Shown: positions 52,554 to 58,538 of the stretch, one piece after another
How positions within the stretch are numbered: position 1 is the first letter of the stretch
Layout: each line of letters starts with the position of its first letter
Assembly (NCBI RefSeq): GCF_003852525.1
Contig: NZ_QAJL01000003.1
Location: 1,768,073-1,826,610, forward strand
Reading direction: 5' to 3'
Length of the DNA stretch: 58,538 bases
Source of the DNA: Pedobacter sp. KBW06
GTDB taxonomy: Bacteria > Bacteroidota > Bacteroidia > Sphingobacteriales > Sphingobacteriaceae
Made by a program: the position numbers and the translations under genes
The notes under the pieces: generated by a model
Database searches by the model: none
Seen by the model: only the letters and a program-made list of their open reading frames with translations
What the model was told of the DNA's origin: nothing

Positions 52554-55500
52554 TTATAGGGTAACATTCAGGCTAAAACCAATGTTACGTGTTGCTGGCT
52601 GACTAAATACGTCTACACCAGAAAGTCCGTTACCTGTAGACATGGTAACTTCCGGATCAAATGGCGCTTTCTTATGAATGTATAAAAGGTTCCTTCCGAT
52701 TAAAGAAAGTCTTAAATTTTTCACAAATCCCTTTGTAATCGGTACGCTATACCCAAGAGATACCTCACGCAAACGAATTGCCGTAGCGCTATAAATATAA
52801 TTTTCGGTGATCCCATCACGTCCACCAACAGTAGTAAACCATTTTTTAGGATCAACACTGCTGATTGGCTTGCCATTAGTAGCATCCACACCATTGATAT
52901 TTACACCACCGCGGTCTCTTGCTTCTCCGGAAGCTTTAGACACCCCATATTTATCCAATAAAGCCTCTGTAAGAGAAAGAACCTCACCTCCAAATTTACC
53001 ATCTACCAGGAAGCTCAGGCTAAAGCTTTTATAGTCGAAAGTATTGCTCCATCCCAATTGAAATTTAGGGTTAGGGTTTCCGATATAATTAAATCCTGGA
53101 TTTACCATTGGCGTACCACCGCTGCCAATCAAAATTCTGCCCTGTGCATCACGCTGGAAAGTAACACCATGAATATCGCCGAAAGAACCTCCGGTACTCA
53201 ATACGGATTCGTAGGTATTGTTGCGGTTAGGCGTCAATACAAAGCGGTTTATTCCATCTTTTGAATCGACATCGATAACTTTGTTTTTATTGGCAGATCC
53301 GTTAAATGAGGTGTTCCAGTTAAAATCGCCATTTTTGATCACATCATATCCTAAGTTAAATTCAATACCTGAGTTTTGAATATCACCTGCATTTACATAT
53401 CCCAGAGAGAATGTTGTCGTATAAGCTGGAATTACCTGAATAAATTGATTCAACGTATTTGACTTATAATAAGTGAAACTAAGGCTCAGTCTGTTGCTGA
53501 GAAAGCGGAAGTCTGCACCAAGCTCAAAGGATTTCGTTTTTTCAGGTTTCAACTGAGGGAATGGGGCAACGGAGTTCAAAAGTACACCACCACCAATAAA
53601 CATGTGGGTTAAAGGCCTGGTTACATAAGAAGGTACCGTATTTCCCACCTGTGCATAAGTACCTCTGATTTTAGCATAGCTGATTACCTCTGGCAATGTC
53701 AGTGCCTGATTCAAAATAAAAGACAAACCTGCTGAAGGATAAAAATAAGATTTATTGGGCGTGAAGGCCAGATTTGACGACCAGTCATTTCTACCGGTAA
53801 GGGTTAAAAAAGCCCAGTTTTTATAAGAGAAATTCGCGTTGGCAAATACAGATTGAATCTGACTATGGTTATTTGGCAAGGTCAGTGTCGGAGGTCCCCC
53901 GGCAGCTGTTGCAATGTTTTCAGGCAAAAAGATATTAGGAATGGTCAATCCCGGTTCGGTGTAATTATTACTGGCATCCGGACCAGTACGTGTCCCTACC
54001 GTTTTTGAATCGGTAATACTCGTACCCAAAACTCCATCAATTTTCAAATCCGACTCGCCGGGTACAGAAAAAGTAAGCAATAAATCCGCATATTTTTGTT
54101 CATTAGTCTGGTCGCTCATCAACAGCTGACCATTCTTTTTCGCCAGTACAGGGTGCGTGCCCGCGTAAAGACGTTGTTCATACTTATCGTTTGTACGGTC
54201 AATACTACCACGTGCCTGTAAGTTCAGCCAATTGGTAAAATCATATTTTGCACTTGCATTCAACAAGATCCTGTTTCTCTTGGATTCATTAAGGTTACGG
54301 TTCAGAATCCACCATGGATTCTGTTGTACATCCTCATTAAAAGGCCAGTTTTGAGTTGGAGCACCATTCCCTCCGGGAACTGCAGCCAATTCAAATTGAC
54401 TTCTGTATGGAGAAAGGTCTTTTCCCCTTGGAAACAAATACAAACCGGTTAAAGGGTTCAGATACAATCCCAATCCGGGACTGTTTTTGATCGTTTGAGA
54501 AATGTAGTTTATATTTCCGTCAACGCTTAACTTGTTGTCGAAAAATTTAGCACTCTCGCGGAAGTTAAGGTTATGTCTGGAAAGCTCATTCGTAGGTTCT
54601 GTTCCTCTCGATGCCGTATTAGCATAAGAAAAATAAGATTGCGCCGCTTCGGTACCTCCTGAAAGGTTAATCGAATTTGTCCAGTTTCTTCCGGTTTGAT
54701 AAAAGGAAGACACATTGTCCGTTGCACCGTTTAATTTCGCGCCCCAGCTATCTGTTGCCCCGGCTTTTGTTTCACCATAACCATCCTGCAATTTTGGCTT
54801 ATAAGCAATCTTATCCAGGGTAAAAGAAGAAGAATAATTAACGACAGGCTTTCCTGCTTTTCCTTTTTTAGTGGTGATCATGATGACTCCGTTCTGCGCC
54901 TGGCTACCATATAAGGCAGAGGCTGAAGCTCCCTTCAATACCGTGATGTTCTCTATATCGTCCGGATTCAGGTTAGAAATACCGTCACCACCATCCTGAC
55001 TCGCACTAACAGGCGTAGTTCCTCCTTGTCCGACGTTGGATCCAAAGGTATTATTAGGCTGTCCGTTGGCATTTGATCCATTGGAGATGGGTACACCATC
55101 GATCACATAGAGTGGCTGATTGTTACCACCAGCTGATTTATTACCCCTCAGGACGACTTTAGCAGATCCCCCCACACCAGAAGCACTGGGTGAAATGGTT
55201 ACACCTGCGATTTTACCATTCAGAGAGTTCATCAGGTTGTCGCTTTTTGCCCTGGTTAATTCAGATCCGGCCAACTGCTGACTGGAATAGGTGATTGATT
55301 TCTCTGATTTTTTAATTCCGAGGGCGGTTACCACAACTTCACCAAGTTGTTGGGCATCCTCTTCAAGAACAATATTTAATTGTTTAGCACTGATCACGAC
55401 TTCTTTCGTCGTATATCCGAGATAGCTAACGACCAATACATCACCAATATTAGCTTGTATTGTAAACTGCCCGTTTCCATTAGCGGAAACACCAGTCTTT

Positions 55501-55700
55501 GTACCTTTGAGTAAAATGTTAACACCTGCCAGAGGCTGCCCTTTGGCATCCCTTATGGTTCCGTTGATAACTTCTACTCTTTTTACAAGTTCGATCCCGG
55601 TTACGGATCGAATTCTTAATGCACCATGATCTGCATTGGAAGCCAAAGCTCCCAGCGCAAGACAGGGCATTACTACGGTCAATAGTAATGATTTTTTCAT
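52554..55700 (-). CDS. SusC/RagA-family TonB-dependent outer-membrane transporter
   Basis: 1048 residues. Signal peptide (MKKSLLLTVVMPCLALGALAS), beta-sandwich domain about 43-130 (INGTIRDAKGQPLAGVNILLKGTKTGVSANGNGQFTI), TonB-interaction stretch (LGEVVVTALGIKK), plug (MNSLNGKIAGVTISPSASG ... VVLRGNKSAGGNNQPLYVIDGVPIS ... NPDDIENITVLKGASASALYGSQAQNGVIMITTKKG) and a long barrel ending GFSLNVTL. No STN domain. It follows a ROK regulator gene after 51 bases and precedes its SusD; the three may form one transcript. No polysaccharide-degrading enzyme is adjacent. Confidence 0.96.
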   Translation of the reverse strand: MKKSLLLTVVMPCLALGALASNADHGALRIRSVTGIELVKRVEVINGTIRDAKGQPLAGVNILLKGTKTGVSANGNGQFTIQANIGDVLVVSYLGYTTKEVVISAKQLNIVLEEDAQQLGEVVVTALGIKKSEKSITYSSQQLAGSELTRAKSDNLMNSLNGKIAGVTISPSASGVGGSAKVVLRGNKSAGGNNQPLYVIDGVPISNGSNANGQPNNTFGSNVGQGGTTPVSASQDGGDGISNLNPDDIENITVLKGASASALYGSQAQNGVIMITTKKGKAGKPVVNYSSSFTLDKIAYKPKLQDGYGETKAGATDSWGAKLNGATDNVSSFYQTGRNWTNSINLSGGTEAAQSYFSYANTASRGTEPTNELSRHNLNFRESAKFFDNKLSVDGNINYISQTIKNSPGLGLYLNPLTGLYLFPRGKDLSPYRSQFELAAVPGGNGAPTQNWPFNEDVQQNPWWILNRNLNESKRNRILLNASAKYDFTNWLNLQARGSIDRTNDKYEQRLYAGTHPVLAKKNGQLLMSDQTNEQKYADLLLTFSVPGESDLKIDGVLGTSITDSKTVGTRTGPDASNNYTEPGLTIPNIFLPENIATAAGGPPTLTLPNNHSQIQSVFANANFSYKNWAFLTLTGRNDWSSNLAFTPNKSYFYPSAGLSFILNQALTLPEVISYAKIRGTYAQVGNTVPSYVTRPLTHMFIGGGVLLNSVAPFPQLKPEKTKSFELGADFRFLSNRLSLSFTYYKSNTLNQFIQVIPAYTTTFSLGYVNAGDIQNSGIEFNLGYDVIKNGDFNWNTSFNGSANKNKVIDVDSKDGINRFVLTPNRNNTYESVLSTGGSFGDIHGVTFQRDAQGRILIGSGGTPMVNPGFNYIGNPNPKFQLGWSNTFDYKSFSLSFLVDGKFGGEVLSLTEALLDKYGVSKASGEARDRGGVNINGVDATNGKPISSVDPKKWFTTVGGRDGITENYIYSATAIRLREVSLGYSVPITKGFVKNLRLSLIGRNLLYIHKKAPFDPEVTMSTGNGLSGVDVFSQPATRNIGFSLNVTL

Positions 55701-55751
55701 TGTAAGTTTGTGGTTGGGTTAGGTTAATAGAGTTGGGTTGATTAATTATGT

Positions 55752-56975
55752 TTATATATTCATTTGAATTCTTTTAGTGTTAATAATTAGTTTTTCCTGA
55801 TCAAAGTTCTCCATCACCAATACAGCAGCGCCAATAATCTCCCCGTCGAAACCAAGTTCCGAAATCAAAATTTCTATGTTTGCTGCCAGTCTTGGGATAC
55901 AATATTTGTTGAGTGCGAGTTGAATGGGTGCCATCATGATCTTACCACCCTTTGCCCCTCTTCCACTCAGTACTATAGTTTTTGGATTCATGATATGGAT
56001 CAGAATGGCCAGTGCCTTCCCAATCTTATACCCGGCATCAGAGAGCAATTCAATCACAAAAGGATCTCCTGTTGCAGCCACTTCAAAAATGGCGTCTCCC
56101 ATTAATTTCAAAGGATCATCAATAACGGATTGCAAAGTAGATAAGCGACCTTGTTTAATTCCTTCCTTTGCTTTTTCTACCACGACTAACATGGATGCTT
56201 CCGCCTCAAGGCAACCTTGTTTGCCACAGATGCACAATGCACCGTCTTCAAATAAGGGAATGTGACTAAATTCTCCGGCGAAACCGTCGTAACCTCTAAA
56301 CACCTCGCCTTTAACAATCATTCCAAGACCGATTCCCCAGCCCAGGTTGATGACCATTACCTCTTCCTGAGCTTTTGCTACGCCGAACTTCTGCTCTGCC
56401 AGCGCGATTACACTGGAGTCATTGGCCACATAAGTAGGTAAACCTGTTGCCGAAAAGATATATTCATTCAGGCTCTGACCATGTGCATCCAGGTAAGAAT
56501 AATTGATCCCATCTGCTGCACTTACAAAACCAGGCATTCCGATCCCGATTCCTAATATTCGTTCTTTAGCTATTCCGGTTTTTAAAATATAGGCATTGAT
56601 GTATTCTATCAGTTTATCTAATGCTACTGCATTGTTGTTCAAAAGCAATTCCACCATCTCCACTTCTGCAACCGGCCGGTTGCAGAGGTCCACAATTGCA
56701 ATCCTTGTAGAAAGCTGATCCATTGCAATTGCCATAATATACATTGCATCGGCTTTAACGGCATAGTTCAAAGGTCTTCTTCCTCCGCTCGACGGCGCAT
56801 ATCCAACTTCGACAACAAATCCTTCATCAATCAGCTCGTTAATGGCTTTCATAATGATCGGTAAACTTTTACCAAACAGGACGCTTAATTCTGCACATGA
56901 AAGAGCATTTTCATAGTAAAGCTTTTTTAAAATCTCGCTTTTCAACTCAGATGCTTTTACAAGTTTAATCTTCAT
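55752..56975 (-). CDS. ROK-family transcriptional regulator (NagC/Mlc/XylR type)
   Basis: 407 residues. An N-terminal winged helix-turn-helix (about 10-62: SEILKKLYYENALSCAELSVLFGKSLPIIMKAINELIDEGFVVEVG) precedes a ROK domain with GIGIGMPGFV (142-151), ANDSSVIALAEQKFG (184-198) and the zinc motif: His-238 with Cys-248, Cys-250 and Cys-255 in CICGKQGCLEAEAS. ROK regulators repress sugar-uptake and catabolic genes until they bind a sugar or sugar phosphate. A perfect palindrome lies 13 bases before its start codon. It probably controls itself and the susCD genes downstream. Confidence 0.94.
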   Translation of the reverse strand: MKIKLVKASELKSEILKKLYYENALSCAELSVLFGKSLPIIMKAINELIDEGFVVEVGYAPSSGGRRPLNYAVKADAMYIMAIAMDQLSTRIAIVDLCNRPVAEVEMVELLLNNNAVALDKLIEYINAYILKTGIAKERILGIGIGMPGFVSAADGINYSYLDAHGQSLNEYIFSATGLPTYVANDSSVIALAEQKFGVAKAQEEVMVINLGWGIGLGMIVKGEVFRGYDGFAGEFSHIPLFEDGALCICGKQGCLEAEASMLVVVEKAKEGIKQGRLSTLQSVIDDPLKLMGDAIFEVAATGDPFVIELLSDAGYKIGKALAILIHIMNPKTIVLSGRGAKGGKIMMAPIQLALNKYCIPRLAANIEILISELGFDGEIIGAAVLVMENFDQEKLIINTKRIQMNI

Positions 56976-56988
56976 AAAAAATAGTTTG

Positions 56989-57006
56989 TTTATTAAACTT
57001 AATAAA
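56989..57006. promoter_or_regulatory. Palindromic operator candidate of the ROK gene
   Basis: TTTATTAA-AC-TTAATAAA is a perfect 8+2+8 dyad, 13 bases upstream of the start codon at 56975. AT-rich dyads of this size are typical ROK-protein sites. Confidence 0.6.
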
Positions 57007-57010
57007 TTAT

Positions 57011-57050
57011 TTTAATATCTTTCAATTATTATTAAAATATTTCAATTATT
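57011..57050. repeat. Two tandem 20-bp repeats upstream of the ROK operator
   Basis: 57011-57030 and 57031-57050 match at 17 of 20 positions; their last ten bases (TTCAATTATT) are identical. With the dyad beside them they may form an extended control region. Confidence 0.6.
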
Positions 57051-57189
57051 TATGTATAATATCAAATATATAGCAATAACTAATCGCAGTTAATGAGATA
57101 AATCAGAAAGAAGAAACGTCGGTTAATTCCCGCGCAGCACTGATAAAAGGGATTCCCTGTCAATCCGGGATAAAAAAAATACGGATAAC

Positions 57190-57221
57190 AAAAAAGCCCG
57201 GATAAGAGTATCCGGGCTTTT
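57190..57221 (-). terminator. Terminator after the acyl-ACP desaturase gene
   Basis: AAAAGCCCGGATA (57192-57204) and TATCCGGGCTTTT (57209-57221) form a perfect 13-bp stem with a 4-base loop; on the minus strand six Ts follow (57195-57190). It lies 22 bases after the stop codon. Confidence 0.94.
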
Positions 57222-57243
57222 CTGTTATATTAAGGAGTTTAGA

Positions 57244-58224
57244 CTAAGAGTGTATCCAGCTAAATTTGTAATCCATTGTTGGAGTTTTCATTCTTTCAGC
57301 AACGCGCAGTAACCTGTTAGGCAAAGCCATGATATAGTCGCGGGCCTTTTCGCCGGCATCATTTAAATCACGCATGCTTTCCAGTTTCCACTCTTCGATC
57401 AGCTGCTGCATAATTTCCACATAATCAACTGCAGTATATACGCCCAGACGTTGTGCCGCATCTGTAAAGTGTCCAAAAGTCTGTCCGATCTTAAGTCCCA
57501 TTTCACGCAAGAAATGCGCAGGCATAACGATCTTCTTACGCATCATATCTTCAAAAGCGATCATGGCTTCATTAGGATCAACTTCAAAGATTTTAGCCAT
57601 AAAGTCCTTATATGCTTTTGCATGACGTGCCTCATCAGAAGCAATCACTCCGCACATTTTAGAAAGTAAGGTATCGCCATCTTTTTTTGCCATCGATGCA
57701 ACCCTTCTGTGCGAGATATTCGTTGCCAATTCCTGAAAACTTGTGTAAACAAAGTTTCTATATGGATCATGGCCTGTTCCAATATCAAAACCATCAGCAA
57801 TTAAATACTGGGTAGAAATTTCCATCTGACGCATGTCAACGCGTCCTGACAGGTAAAGATATTTATTTAATAAGTCTCCGTGTCTATTCTCTTCAGCAGT
57901 CCAATGACGTACCCATTTCATCCAGCCACCTTGCTCATTTTTTGTGATACCATCAACCATTGTTAACCATGATTCATAAGTAGGCAAAGCCTCTTCTGTG
58001 ATGGTATCTCCGATCAATACTGCAACAAGGTCATAAGATAACCCGTCAGCATTCTCACGCAATAGTTTTATATCCTGGAAAAATGTATCGCTGGTTGAAT
58101 CAGGCAGGAAGTCAGACGGTTGCCAATTAGTGTCAATCGGTTTCAAGTAGGTGTCCATCATATCCAGCATATAGCCTTCAATGTGTAGCATCACTTCCCT
58201 TCTCTTTTCTGCGAAAAAACTCAT
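57244..58224 (-). CDS. Acyl-ACP desaturase (ferritin-like diiron)
   Basis: 326 residues from ATG 58224; the in-frame ATG at 58272 is upstream of the -7 box (58251-58258) and is rejected. The diiron ligands of soluble acyl-ACP desaturases are visible: EENRHG (Glu-111/Glu-112 to His-115), Glu-165 with His-172 (SFQELATNISHRR) and ASDEARHAKAY (Glu-198, His-201). It introduces a double bond in acyl-ACP with O2 and ferredoxin-type electrons. Homologues are best known from plants and actinobacteria but also occur in Bacteroidota. It stands alone, and no redox partner gene is adjacent. Confidence 0.95.
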   Translation of the reverse strand: MSFFAEKRREVMLHIEGYMLDMMDTYLKPIDTNWQPSDFLPDSTSDTFFQDIKLLRENADGLSYDLVAVLIGDTITEEALPTYESWLTMVDGITKNEQGGWMKWVRHWTAEENRHGDLLNKYLYLSGRVDMRQMEISTQYLIADGFDIGTGHDPYRNFVYTSFQELATNISHRRVASMAKKDGDTLLSKMCGVIASDEARHAKAYKDFMAKIFEVDPNEAMIAFEDMMRKKIVMPAHFLREMGLKIGQTFGHFTDAAQRLGVYTAVDYVEIMQQLIEEWKLESMRDLNDAGEKARDYIMALPNRLLRVAERMKTPTMDYKFSWIHS

Positions 58225-58250
58225 TGTTTTTTTATGTTTTAAATTAGTTC

Positions 58251-58258
58251 CAAAGATA
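58251..58258 (-). promoter_or_regulatory. -7 box of the desaturase promoter
   Basis: TATCTTTG on the minus strand is an exact TAnnTTTG match, 26 bases before the start at 58224. No convincing -33 TTTG was seen. It decides the start codon. Confidence 0.6.
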
Positions 58259-58538
58259 ACCAAAAATTGCATATTTTATCGTTTCGACATTATTTTATTC
58301 GCAATTAAGGGCCTTATAAAGGAGCTTTCCCGACATAATATTTGGCGATATATCTAAACAACATCCGATAAAAGAATAAGTTTTAAATACCAGGAATAAT
58401 GGCCGAAATAAGGGCTTTCAATATAGAATGGAGTCAATCTTTCAGGGTATTCCGGAAAAGCTTGTAAACAAGAAAACCCTATAAACAAGAAAAGCCTGTA
58501 GTTTTCACTACAGGCTTACTTTTAAGATTTGGCACCGA
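58259..58538. other. Right-edge non-coding region
   Basis: No gene is supported. A 22-codon ORF (58399-58467) is judged chance. A 17-bp-period repeat of TAAACAAGAAAA-N-CCT occurs at 58465-58480 and 58482-58497 and runs into the hairpin listed separately. A minus-strand gene may end just beyond the window. Confidence 0.4.
58492..58517 (-). terminator. Hairpin at the right edge
   Basis: AAGCCTGTAG (58492-58501) and CTACAGGCTT (58508-58517) form a 10-bp stem with a 6-base loop. On the minus strand TTCTTGTTT follows, so it likely terminates a leftward gene beyond the window. Confidence 0.65.

Noticed and set aside
52529..52567. Upstream start of the second SusD at 52567
   Set aside because: It overlaps the end of susC and adds 13 residues before a standard lipoprotein signal sequence starting at 52528.
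58225..58272. Upstream start of the acyl-ACP desaturase
   Set aside because: The -7 box TATCTTTG (58251-58258) lies between this ATG and the one at 58224.
58399..58467. 22-codon ORF starting MAEIRAFNIEW at the right edge
   Set aside because: Too short, no promoter or ribosome-binding signal, and no recognisable feature in the product.
1..58538. Mobile elements, CRISPR arrays, tRNA or rRNA genes
   Set aside because: No transposase, integrase, phage gene, spaced repeat array, CCA-ended cloverleaf or rRNA-like stretch was found.

Overview
The window reads as a chromosomal segment of a Bacteroidota bacterium, most likely family Sphingobacteriaceae (Pedobacter-like). The reasons are two SusC/SusD outer-membrane pairs, a ~286-residue RpoD-type sigma factor, an HU-CCDC81/SPOR protein, a PafA-type phosphatase, a fused IcmF mutase, few Shine-Dalgarno sequences, and repeated TAnnTTTG -7 promoter boxes close to start codons. 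No rRNA, tRNA, CRISPR array, IS element or prophage was seen. The genus is an inference.

Layout. 0-6.3 kb: TPR protein, Lon protease, a small beta-barrel, an LpxR-type lipid A deacylase, the ArfB-like ribosome-rescue hydrolase and cytidylate kinase. 6.5-12.9 kb: a TetR repressor followed by a complete RND efflux operon. 13.0-16.3 kb: an OmpR-type two-component system, a 68-residue Ala/Lys-rich secreted protein with a direct-repeat activator-like site before it, and a DUF1080 lipoprotein. 16.3-19.0 kb: serC overlapping a sigma-70 gene, divergent from an Lrp/AsnC regulator.

19.2-28.4 kb looks like a metal-chelate uptake locus: two PepSY-TM inner-membrane proteins, a GlxA-type regulator, SusC/SusD and an AraC regulator. 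A 19-bp palindrome recurs (16/19 identical) at the susC/araC promoter region and at the PepSY gene promoter. 28.5-35.6 kb: ribosomal protein S1, a GH20 hexosaminidase, two zinc-ribbon membrane proteins (one a CPBP protease), a DCC thioredoxin-like protein, and pyrR-pyrB.

35.8-45.6 kb is a tight same-strand cluster: a 1005-residue TPR protein, a plug-less beta-barrel, an HU-CCDC81/TM/SPOR protein, ExbB/TolQ, ExbD/TolR, a TonB/TolA-like protein and FolC. It could be an envelope-spanning, proton-motive-force-driven machine of Tol-Pal type; this is the best candidate here for an under-described system. 45.6-50.8 kb: PafA phosphatase and IcmF. 50.9-57.0 kb: a ROK regulator with a palindromic operator candidate in front of a second SusC/SusD pair that has no enzymes beside it. 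57.2-58.2 kb: an acyl-ACP desaturase; the right edge holds only repeats and a hairpin.

All product names come from reading translated sequence and motifs by eye; no database search was run.
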